Positions 9,186 to 18,600 of a DNA stretch of 25,502 bases are shown here, piece after piece. The position numbers and the translations under genes are program-made. Below the pieces are notes generated by a model. It was given only the letters and a program-made list of their open reading frames with translations. It ran no database searches and had not been told where the DNA came from. The stretch's first letter is position 1, and every line of letters begins with the position of its first letter. Source of the stretch: Chromera velia (taxonomy: Eukaryota; Sar; Chromeraceae); NCBI GenBank assembly GCA_018398765.1, contig JAHBMJ010001580.1:3333-28834 (forward strand), given 5' to 3'.

Positions 9186-10518
9186 CAGAAGAATTTCGAG
9201 ACGTCTTCTGCGATGAGATCCTGAAGATGCCTCCGAGACAGAAGGTTGAATTTGTGATCAACCTTGAGCCGGGTCATTCTCTACCCGCCCGCCCTCCATA
9301 CCGTCTCTCATATGGGGAGCTTGATGAGATGAAGAGGTAGTTGGACGACTACCTGGCCAATTTGAAAGGATTTATCCGTCCTTCCATATCCCTATTTGCT
9401 GCGCTTGTCTTCTTTGTTGTAAAGAAAGACGGATCAATGAGGATGTGCATCGACTACCGTGCGATCAACAAGATCACCATTAAGGACAATTATGCGATGC
9501 CTAGAGCAGAAGACCTGCTGGATCGTCTTTACGGAGCGAAGGTCTTCTTGGTGCTGGACATGAGACAGTTCTTCCATCAGCTTCGCATCTGAGTGGGGAA
9601 CGAGTACAAGACAGCGATGTCCACTCGGTATGGAAACTACGAGTGGCTGGTAATGCCCTTTGGCATGTGCAATCCGTCCCCTACCAGTCAGAGAGCCATT
9701 CAAGCTTGCCTACGCAAAGTGTTGGATGACTGTGCTTTCGCATAGATCGATGACGTCCTCATCTAGTATTCAAAGATAGGGAAGAAACACGAGAATAATT
9801 TGAAGAGAGTTCTTGGGCTGCTCCACAAAGACGAGTACTACGTCAAAATCTCCAAGTGCAAATTCTTCGTGCCTCAGGTGATCTACATCGGTCTCGAGAT
9901 CTCGAACAATAGTGTGAGGGCAGAACCAAAGAAGGCGGAACTTGTTCAGACCTGGCCAAGACCGAAGGATAAGCATGAGTTGTAAGTCTTTTTGGGACTC
10001 TATAACTGGTTCCGCCGATTCATCTTCAAATACAGCCACGTCGCTGTCCTTCTCACCTCTCTTTTGCAGGAGAAGACCAAGTTTGTGTAGACAGAGGAGT
10101 GTGAGAAGGCGTTCAAGGAGCTGAAGGCGAAAATTGCCGAGACGATCTTGTTGTACATCTTTAATCCCACCCGTGACTTTAAACTGTTTGTTGACATGTC
10201 AGAGACGCAGAATTGTCTCGCGGCAGCTCTGATGCAGTGGGATCCGAGTGTGAAGGGACTCAGAGTGGTGGCACTTGCCTTGAGAAAGCTCAGCTCAGCC
10301 AAGTCAGAGTACCCTGTTTGAGAGAAGGAGTTTGCGGCTCTTGTCTTTGGCCGTAAGATGTTTCGAACCTACGTGAGTCACTCCACGAAGGTCTGGTCAG
10401 ACTGTGAGAGCTTGAAGTAGATTGGAACAAGTAGAGGTCTGATTAAAGGGAAAAAGAAAAGGACAGGCTGAGCGCCTTTCTGGTCTTTGCGTGTGAAGTT
10501 GAGGAAACGGATTTCATA
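9186..10518 (+). pseudogene. Ty3/gypsy pol fragment: RT and RNase H with 8 in-frame stops
   Basis: The single frame runs from EEFRDVF, through [42 protein letters not shown] (RT motif 1-2), [16 protein letters not shown] (motif A, Asp in LDMR), MPFGMCNPSP (motif B), IDDVLI (YIDD box, with Tyr replaced by a stop), FLGLYNWFRRFI, then RNase H (FKLFVDMSETQNCLAAALMQ, EKEFAALVFGRK). Stops at 9338, 9590, 9743, 9764, 9983, 10088, 10319 and 10418 share this frame, with no indel up to 10420. A frameshifted tail (RLSAFLVFACEVEETDFIY) ends at about 10518. Protease upstream and integrase downstream are absent. Confidence 0.9.
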
Positions 10519-11122
10519 TATTGATTGTTTGTGTACGTGCATTTCATTCTTTCCTTTGCTTACGTGTATCTCAGGTCTCGTTTTCTCTTGAGGAGTCGCG
10601 GGGGAGCGAGAGAGTAGGGGAAAGGATAAAAGACGAGGGAATGCATAATGAATATACATGTTTTCTCTTTCTCCTCTGTTGTCTGCGTTTACAACAACTT
10701 TTTTCTCTATTCCTTTCTCTCTTCCTTGTCAACTGTCTATCTATTGTCTCAACAGTTTCCTCCTAGGTTTCCTCTTTATCTTTCTCTGCACTGTTAATGA
10801 TTGAATGACTGAATGAATGATTTTCTGGGGATGCCTGGAAACCCTGGAAACGCCTGGGGATTCGTTGATGTATTGTGTACATTCATACATTGCATCCATT
10901 GATGCTGCATTGCGTTCGATGAGAAAGCCACAAGGCTCTGTGTTTCGCTGTTGTCAGTCGTGGCATACTGACTCTGTGTAATGAGAAGCTAGATCGATAT
11001 TCTTTCCGTGGGTCGATCAGTCAGACAGCTTTAACTCATTCTCTTTTCGATTGGAGAAATGCTCTGTGTGTGTCCTTCCTTTTATGACGTGTGTGGGCAT
11101 ACGTTTAGGAGGGGTGGGCATA
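10519..11122. other. Internal non-coding part of the inverted-LTR element
   Basis: No gene recognised. T-rich and pyrimidine-rich tracts, a GAATGA-type short repeat near 10799-10822, and nothing resembling integrase, transposase, a polypurine tract or a primer-binding site. Confidence 0.5.
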
Positions 11123-11476
11123 TGTGGGACTTATGTACACCCTGTGAGCCCACCAGTGGGCGGCCCTGTGTCTGTTATGTATCCACACAGGCCTGCTGGC
11201 GCCGTATGTATTGAGACTGCGCGTGTATCAATACAATTGACGTGCGTGACCAATATACAATGGTTCCGTTTCTGTGCCTGATCGTTCGATCGATTGATGA
11301 CATCATTGCCATAGCAGTGCAGACGTTTGGAGTAAGGCAAACTAATTAACAGAGTCTAGCTGCGTATGTGTATTCTCAGAAGTCCCTGTGTCCAAAGAAT
11401 ACCTATTCTTCTTATGGCTCTAGAAAGCTGCCACTGATAGATATTTAGCAGTCTCTGATTAGATATCAGTCCCACA
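11123..11476 (-). repeat. Right LTR-like arm (inverted)
   Basis: 354 bp, reading TGTGGGACT...AGTCCCACA on the minus strand. Shared blocks with the left arm include GACTGATATCTAATCAGAGA, AATAGGTATTCTTTGGACAC and CACAGAAACGGAACCAT. It is 6 bp shorter than the left arm because of small indels. Confidence 0.9.
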
Positions 11477-11481
11477 GACCC
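11477..11481 (+). repeat. Target-site duplication, right copy
   Basis: GACCC directly after the right arm, identical to 8821-8825. The inner flanks (CAGAA after 9185, GCATA before 11123) do not match each other or GACCC, so neither arm looks like an independent solo-LTR insertion. Confidence 0.7.
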
Positions 11482-12028
11482 CATCTCCAATTGTTCTGTA
11501 AAGAAAGAAAAACAAAAAAAGGAATACATGTAATCAGCCACTTATAGAGAGGAGGCGGGCATGCATTAGTTGGCCCGACCTGGCTGGTCTCGAACTACTG
11601 CGTTGCTTATCGGTACGGCGGGGCTCGAGGCATTATGAAAAAAATGCATGCATCAATCCATATTATGAAGTTGCTTGGTGAAACACTCAGAGTGATTTGA
11701 CGATAGAACAACTCTCGATTGATGAGAGCAGAAGCTGGACAAACGTTTTGCATTATTATTCCTGTATAGAAAACTGTGTAAGTGACTGGATTGAGTCCTT
11801 GACTGGACCTTTCTAGCTCATTTCAGTGCATTGCCAAGCGGTGCGGCACTCGGTGGCTCATAGACGGTGGCATGCATATTATTGCGGCCCCAGAAATTAG
11901 CCCTTCCTATATTCCACCGGCATTGAGTTTGACACGCGGCGAGCTACGCGCAGAAATTTAGCTTAGCCAATTATGTGATAGTCTAATATATACCGATTTT
12001 GACTACGGCTTTCCACAGAAGTTCAAAA
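11482..12028. other. Intergenic DNA
   Basis: Nothing coding seen. A GGTCTCGAAC box near 11587 resembles an inverted pol III B box, but no partner A box or cloverleaf could be formed. Confidence 0.5.
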
Positions 12029-12749
12029 TCAAAAAACTTTTGGAAGACTTGAAATTTGAGAAAGTCTTTTAACAACTCAAAATTAAAAATCTCACCATGA
12101 CACTTCGAGGATCCGATACCGACAGAATTGAACCTTTAAGTTAAACTTCGAACAGTCTGACCTTTGTGGACCTTCTAACAGCTTCCAAGCCTCTACCAGC
12201 TTACTTCACACTCTTGCTTATGAAAAGCATCCGTACGCATACTTAGCCTCACTTTCCTTACTTTAGTCAACTCGCATCACTGCTATTCACTTCTGGCAGT
12301 CCAAACCATAACTTCACCTAGCTCTCACTTAGCCGTCTTCTGATAGTTTCTAGAAGGACTAAAACAGCTAGCAACAGTCACTCTCTCTAGTCTGCCCCTA
12401 CTTTCAGACATGTAGGAGGCACAGAAGAGCTACTGGCTGTGTTTTAGCGCCAACGCAGCCTGTAGCACGAGTTGACTAGAGTAAGTAACGAAAGTGAGGC
12501 TAGGTATGCATACGGATGCTTTTTGTAAACAAGAGTGTGAAAGAAATAAGCTGGTAGAGGCTTGAAAGCTGTCAGAAGGTTCACAAAGGTCATCAAAGGT
12601 CAGACTGTTCGAAGTTCAAGTCAAAGGTTCAATTCTGTTAGTATCGGATCCTCTAGCGAATCGGATTCCTTGAAGTGTCACGGTGAGATTTTCAATCTTG
12701 AGTTGTTGAAAGACTTTCAAAGGTGTTTAGTCACTAAGTTTTATGATTA
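12029..12749. mobile_element. Fold-back / MITE-like long inverted repeat
   Basis: Left arm about 12029-12274 and right arm 12468-12749 are reverse complements with moderate divergence around a 193-nt spacer. Shared blocks (right-arm sense) include CGAGTTGACT, AAGCTGGTAGAGGCTTG, GGTTCAATTCTGT and GTATCGGATCCTC. The right arm is longer through small insertions: an AAAGGTCATC-type duplication and about 18 nt after GGATCCTC. No protein is encoded. No target-site duplication could be fixed, and the outer ends fade gradually. Confidence 0.8.
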
Positions 12750-13054
12750 AAATATATTCAATTATCCCATGAAGTGATTGAATGTGATTGAATAAAGTGA
12801 TTAATTAGCCAAAGTCCAATTCTTACTAGTCTTTAATACCTTTGGTCATTCTAATGGTATGAATGAAGTTGGCTTTGCTAGAGTGGAGCCGTGCTCCCAG
12901 CAGCCCATGTTCATGCAAGAGATCGTCAATCACTCAACTCTAGAGATAAGTCTAAGCGCGAGATCCTCTGAAGTGCTCGTTTGGTGAGCTCACGAGCAGC
13001 ATGCGCGTTGTAGGTGGCAATATAAGACTCGAACAGAAGAAGAAAAGGTCGCGT
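12750..13054. other. Intergenic DNA
   Basis: Nothing recognised. AT-rich at first (GTGATTGAAT repeated twice near 12775-12795), then mixed sequence that may be the 3' tail of the LINE copy which follows. Confidence 0.5.
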
Positions 13055-14338
13055 TCATACAGAGACAGGCGTACACAGTGAGTGACAAAGATCGCAAACG
13101 GCTCTGCATGCTTCATACAGATCGACTTGTAAAGCCAAAAGCAGCATCTTCCTTGCTTTTGTTTCGGCTATATCTGATCCCTCAATTCCTTCTCTCTGAA
13201 TCCTTTGCTTCACTTTCTTTCCCTCTACCACTTTGTTTAGTTTATTTCTTGTTTCTATCCAATTGAAGCATACTGAAAGCCAGTGCCAGAGATCATCAAT
13301 TTTTCCTCCATTTGAACAACCCTCTGCCAGACAAAACACCTCTCCCGGAGAGTTGGCCCCCCCCCTTAGACCCTTCCGATTTAGTGTCAATGTCCTTAGG
13401 AATGGCTCAATCTTCTCACATAAGGCACTTCTCGGCAGACAGGACATCCGTACCTTGGGGCTATTCTTTGAAGACAAAAGAAATAGAGAAGAACGTAAAG
13501 AAGATGGAAGAGCTCTCTGTAGTCCTGATAAAGAGGCAAACAGGGGGAAGTTGCCCCTTTCTTCCCTGTCTCCCCTTTTCATGCATTCCATTCCCCAGGC
13601 ATCCTTAATTTTGGCAGAAACAAACAAATTCCCCTTCGGGGCCCGTCTTTCTGAGCTCCGGACAGGGAGAGACATCAAAAAGTCAAGGCCTGCCCATCTG
13701 AACAGACCATTGACGGCTTGTCTTTACTTCTGCCCCGCTCGTCCCTTCCATGAATTCAAAAGAGCCTGAGGAATACGGAGATACGAACGGCTAAGTGCAA
13801 TCCAGAATGAAGCAAAACGAGCATACAAGAGCGTGCGAGCAGACATTAAATTAACAGACAAAAGAGAGGGTACACGCAAACTCCTGACTAGAAGTCGGGC
13901 TGCCCATCGAACAAACCGGAGCCGCAAGTTGTCAATCGCCTCCCAGTCTCCCTGTCTTATCGAAAAGCACTCCAGGCTATAGAGTGCCACCGGCTTCCAG
14001 TACGCCTTCAGCAGCTGCATCTTTCCCTCGAGAGGCAACCCAGACAGACTTGCAGCCAGACCAATCACCGCCCCCATTGCACGCTCTGCATTGCGTAGGC
14101 GTGCTTCAATCGACTGAGTTAAATCCCCTCCCTCAAACAGAAGGCAACCTAAATATTTGTACTGATCACACCAGTCTACTTCCTTTCCTTGGTACAAAAT
14201 CATGCCGTTACAGTCCTCGCAGTATTCACAAAGGCGCAGGACCTTGGTTTTCTTCAGATTGACATTGAATTTCAACCCCCACTTTCCGCAATACCCCTCC
14301 AGGGCATCGAATTTTACTTGGAGGTCGGCTGCTGAGTG
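13055..14338 (-). mobile_element. Second LINE copy, severely 5'-truncated
   Basis: Minus strand. Homology with the first copy begins at about 14338 with DLQVKFDALEGYC (first copy DLQKKFSALEGYC), just after where the YADD box would be, and meets an AT-rich junction there. LKKTKVLRL, YKYLGCLLFEGG and LYSLECFSIR follow. A stop and frameshift near 13724-13680 move the rest to another frame: DAWGMECMKRG, LPRSALCEKIE, then a C-terminal C-x4-C-x10-H-x4-C knuckle (CLAEGC ... HWLSVC), ending at 13055. The last frame is intact for about 200 residues, so this copy is less eroded at its 3' end than the first. Endonuclease and RT motifs A-C are missing. Confidence 0.85.
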
Positions 14339-14478
14339 TATATATATTTTTTAACGTTATAAATTTAAAACACTAGTAAAAACAAATGTTTTGGGAGTGA
14401 CCTATAGAGGCTTGTGCACATCCAGTGATGTCCAGTACAGGACGTACACGCTTTATATATGTATACATGAGGCCTAGC

Positions 14479-15105
14479 CTAGGCATGGCCAGCCACATCG
14501 TCTTCTGTGTAGTTGAGGTGCATCCCCAACAATGTCATATTGGGGGGTTGCGGGCGTGCGAGACGTGGGCGTTGGACATTCGGTCCCCATGCAGGGAAAT
14601 CGTCTTCCCCATGTGCGAAGAAATCTTCCAGTCGGTGGCTTTGGTCAGGAGGTAAGAGTAATAGGCGATACAGGTCAAGCCTCCATAGGTACGAACGGGG
14701 AACTTCACGAGTCCCAGCCTTGCTGAGTGTGGGCTGCTTAGCTTTGGCTAGGGGGCGTTTGCCATGGGTACCAGGTTGTGGGGCAGAGTTAGTTGGGGGT
14801 GCTGGTGGGGCAAGTTGGGCTTCGACTATTCGGGAAACTGCTTGGTCTTCGTCCTCATCCTCTAGTATATTGATGTTTTCATCGATTTGTGGGGCATCTG
14901 GTACGGCAGCGGGTAGGGGAGCAGCCTCTGACGTGTCCAGCATTGGCTGGTTGCCGTTAGAATTAATGTTAGGGGGCGGTGGAGCGGCAGGAGAGGCGCT
15001 CTCTGAGGACGTTGCCTCTCGCTGGGGGGTGATTGCTGTCCATGTGAAGTGTGCCGTTTTCGTACTTGCAGAGTTGATTCTGTTCTAGATGTCGTCGGGT
15101 CTGCC
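14479..15105 (-). CDS. Hypothetical acidic, proline-rich protein (possible frameshift)
   Basis: An uninterrupted minus-strand frame runs from about 15070 to the stop at 14479. It contains HFTWTAITPQREATSSES, a PAAPPPP stretch, an acidic run (ILEDEDEDQ), a basic linker (GKRPLAKAKQ) and a C-terminal part with YLWRLDLYRLLLLPPDQ and FFAHGEDDFPAWG. The nearest good ATG (15105, MADPTTSRTESTLQ) is in another frame; the two would meet at the AAAA run at about 15054-15057. This suggests a one-base frameshift, or translation from the ATG at 14943. I do not recognise the family. GC-rich coding-like sequence inside AT-rich flanks would suit a transposon-derived or recently inserted gene, but that is inference. 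Confidence 0.4.
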
Positions 15106-15618
15106 ATTTTTGAGGCTTTGTTATACGAGTATGTATTGTTGGTACAGGTTCGTGTATCCTTTGACTGCGTATTGTATTGAGGGTATATCAAAAAGGTCCT
15201 CCTTAAAAGTTACAGGTGAAGAAGCTAGTGAAAAAGCTACGTGCAGCTCATTGATGTAAGCGTTTGGCCACGTCAGAGATAAATGAGATTACTAACGCCA
15301 TGTACGCTCCGAAAGCTATTTCCTCAGCGTCTATCAGGCCTATAAAAAAACTATAATAGAAAAAAACTTATAGTTACAACTCTACAATTAGGAATTTCAA
15401 ACCTTAAATTCCTAATTTAAAACTATTTGGCTACTAGTAGCTATTTAGAAACATTAAATTTTTGATATATATCAAAAACTTAGTGTGCAAAGCTGTATAT
15501 TTTTGTGCATAAACATTCTAAAACTGAAAGATTTCACATCTAAACACGGCCTACAGGAGCAGTGTAAATGAACTTTAAATAAGCAAATTAGTAAGCAAAA
15601 ACGCGAATCATCATTGAT
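15106..15618. other. AT-rich intergenic DNA, 3' flank of the LRR gene
   Basis: No gene seen. It contains a perfect 11-bp inverted repeat, AATTAGGAATT (15386-15396) and AATTCCTAATT (15407-15417), with a 10-nt loop, and a TTTTTGATATATATCAAAAA palindrome at about 15458-15477. Either could form a hairpin downstream of the LRR stop codon. No clear AATAAA signal was identified. Confidence 0.5.
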
Positions 15619-18600
15619 TCACCAATTGAAACAAATGTCGGGAAATCCTTGAGATAGCAGGCGCCTCTCTCTTTCGGAAATCTCAAAATTGCCGTACAGG
15701 TGCACGGTCTGTAATGGCATCTGCCTTGACCCCAGAAGAGTAAACAAGGCATCAGCCACCTCGCGAGTCAGACGGTTAAACTGCAGGTTCAGTTCTTCGA
15801 GGGGAGCGGGGGGGTGGCTCAGCCAACCATCTACAAGTGCTATTAACCCTTCATCTGAGAGAAGAGCGTTGAACGCATCTAGTCTTCTCAAGCATGGCAG
15901 CTTTTCCGCAACCAGAACTTCTGACAGAGCCCTGCCCCCATCCGTCTCCAACCTGATGCCACTCAGCCCAAGCTTTTGGAGGGATGACAAACGCCCACTC
16001 CCCAACCCCTCACACAATGCACGGACCTCCTCGATTACATAAAGGCCCCTCACGCAAAGTTCCTCCAACCTGCGGAGATGCCCGCAGGTGAGAGCGGCTG
16101 AGAATAGCCCCACTTCTGCAGCCGCATTGGGGGGGGCCATGCCCCTGAACCTCACGTCAAGTCGGCGCAAAGCGGAGACGTTGGGAGAACTGAGGGCAGC
16201 AGTCAAGGCTCGAAATCGCTGCTGCCCAATCCCTGACAAGTCCAGTGTCAGGTTTCTGAGAAACGGAAATGTGCCTCCATTCACTAGGGCGGACAGCGAC
16301 TGGGCATCCTCTGGAGTGATCGCTCGATCAGATGACCACTGGAGGGAATGTAGGGCCGGCAGACGGCCGGACCCCTCCAAGAGGCCTCCTAGAAACGCTG
16401 AAACGGTTTCCCTTCTTTGATAATTCATGTCCAACTCCTCCAGGGAGTTCAAAGAGGCCTCTGCGTGTGAAAGGCACTCTCCAAACATTCCTCCTCCCGC
16501 TGGGCTGAGCCTGTAGAGCCCTTGGAAGCAAACTTTCTGCAACCCCGACAGCTTGCCTGCCCGAATGACCTGGGCAAGGCTGGTCACTCCCAAATCGTCA
16601 GCACCTCTCCACAAACTAAGGTCTACCATCACAGGAGGGTCAATCCTCCCTCGAGACAAACCCTCACAAAGAGAACGAAAGCCCTGACTTTTGTCCCAAG
16701 TCAGAGTCAAAGACCGGAGGGAAGGGACCTTACCAGTGCTCAAAACCTCCCCTAGAGCTACGCAACCCCCCCCCTCCCCCTCTCCCCCCCCCTCACCGTC
16801 CACACATCTCACTAGGAGGGACACATTCTGGAGAGACGGCAAACGCCCGCCACCCAAACCCTCCGCGATTCCCCCCACCCCCACATCCCCTTCCTCTTCC
16901 CAATCGAGAGCAAGATCCTGCAGGCGAGGACACCCACCCCCACCCAAAGCTAGTCCTAATATCGACAGGGCCGCGGCCTCGTTTCTGGGTAAACCGCCCA
17001 ACAAATCCAAACGGAGATTGATGAGCGAAGACAACCCCCCTCCTCGAATCCCCTCAGCTAGGACCCCCACCCCCTCCCCTGGATTTTCGTGAAACATCTC
17101 AAGATTTAGGGTCTGGAGGAGGGATGCCTTACCTGTTGTCAGGCTGCGACAGAGTGTTGCAAAGGCTTCCTCTGTCAACTCCTCTTGACCTGCAACCTTC
17201 AATTCCGTCAACTGGGACAGGTGCCCAGAACTGAGGGCGTTGGAAAGGGCAACGACACCCTCTGGGTTTTCTGGAGATCCGCCGCATGGGAGGGCCAGTT
17301 CTTGAAGAGACGGTGCCCCCTCCACCCCCAAGGCAGTTGCAAAAGCTACCAACTGCTTGGAGCTCATTATTGATGGAAACACCCCCCCTAGATCAAGCCG
17401 TCGCAGTTTGGGGAAGCGGCCTGGAGCCGCAATGGCAGCAGCGGATGCACCAGAATGCGATCCTACATCCCCCCCAAATTCATTAAACAACCAATTTCCC
17501 CCCAGGTCCAATTCCTCCAACTCCTTCAACCCTTCGGTGGAGAGGAGTTCGGATAGGGGGACCTTGTCCGTCACGCCTGATGGAAATTGAGTTAGCGAAT
17601 TCCCCTTCAGTATCAGCACCCGCAAGTGAGGCACAGCCTCTGCATTGACTGCAGAAGCCAAGTGCTTCAACCCTGCCGGCCTCATCTCATTTCCCTCAAG
17701 GTCGAGGGTTTGTAGAGAGGTCGTCTTCTTGGCTTTCAGTGTTTCTGCTAACGCTTGCACCCCCTCTGCTTTGGCCTTTGTTCGGGCAAGTTTGAGGGAC
17801 TGGAGGGGGAGCGACTGCGGAGACGAAGAAAGGCCCCTCGCAAGTGCCCTTACCCCTGAACGGCCTAGAGGGTTGTCACTCAAGTCAAGGCTCAGAAGAG
17901 ACGGGAGCCAGCCAAGAGAGAAGACGCACCCGAGCGCTTCCATAGGCACACTGCGAAGTCTGTTGCCTGCATGTATCCCTCGATCCATTCAGAGTGGAGG
18001 CGTGAGGGGATTGAACATTCAAAAAAAGAACTTATCGGTCTGTGTGTATGTGCGTACGTGGAGAGAAGAAGTCCTGAAACCTAGGCCGCTACACAAATTA
18101 AGTCAGTCCGGTCCGAAAGTTTAGATTTGATGAAAACGACGGGGGGGAAACGTCGGACAAGACCAAACATGAAGATGGATAAAAGAACAGACAACAAAAA
18201 GACCGAATTCAAGAGTGCACACATCTACATGGAGAAACAAAAACAACATGCGCGAAGACAAAGAAACGCGGGGATGAGGGAAAGATAATGACAGAGGGCC
18301 AAAAAGTTACGCATGCAGATTCATATCCGGAGAACAAATCTGAGTTACCCACTCGGAACTAACCGCTGAGTTCTAAATGTTCGAGAGATCGTGGGAGCAT
18401 GTGGAAGATGGCACCAGCTGTTGCGTCACCGAGATCGCACTCTGCAGTGAAAAGGAAGGAGGCGAAGACAACTCTGGTCGGTCCAATCAACCGCACCCAC
18501 TCATCGACGTCTCTCATTCATGACCCAGCCCTTTCCGAAAAGAAGGGCTCCTCAGGCTTGTATTGACCGAGCGCTTGTGAAGCAGGTCGACTGTCCTGAT

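Larger units (their letters stand above)
8826..11476. mobile_element. Inverted-LTR composite element with gypsy pol fragment and 5-bp TSD
   Basis: Two related repeats, 8826-9185 and 11123-11476, lie in inverted orientation. Each starts TGT(A/G)GGACT and ends AGTCC(T/C)ACA, the TG...CA structure of an LTR. Between them is a plus-strand gypsy RT-RNase H fragment (9186-10518) and about 600 bp with no recognised content. GACCC occurs immediately before 8826 and immediately after 11476, so the whole 2651-bp unit appears to have integrated in one event. No gag, protease or integrase is present, so it is non-autonomous. It could be an LTR element with rearranged ends or a long-TIR DNA transposon (Ginger-type ends also read TGT...ACA). 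Confidence 0.8.

Noticed and set aside
11575-11640. Reverse-strand B-box-like GGTCTCGAAC, possible SINE or tRNA
   Set aside because: No A box or cloverleaf partner found.
12562-12750. 62-codon plus-strand frame in the fold-back arm
   Set aside because: Lies wholly within the inverted repeat and is not kept in the opposite arm.
17967-17988. ATG at 17988 as LRR start
   Set aside because: TGA is immediately upstream, and the splice acceptor at 17967-17968 joins in phase to an upstream LRR exon with perfect repeat register.
15689-18124. Series of plus-strand open frames
   Set aside because: Antisense shadows of the GC-rich LRR exon.
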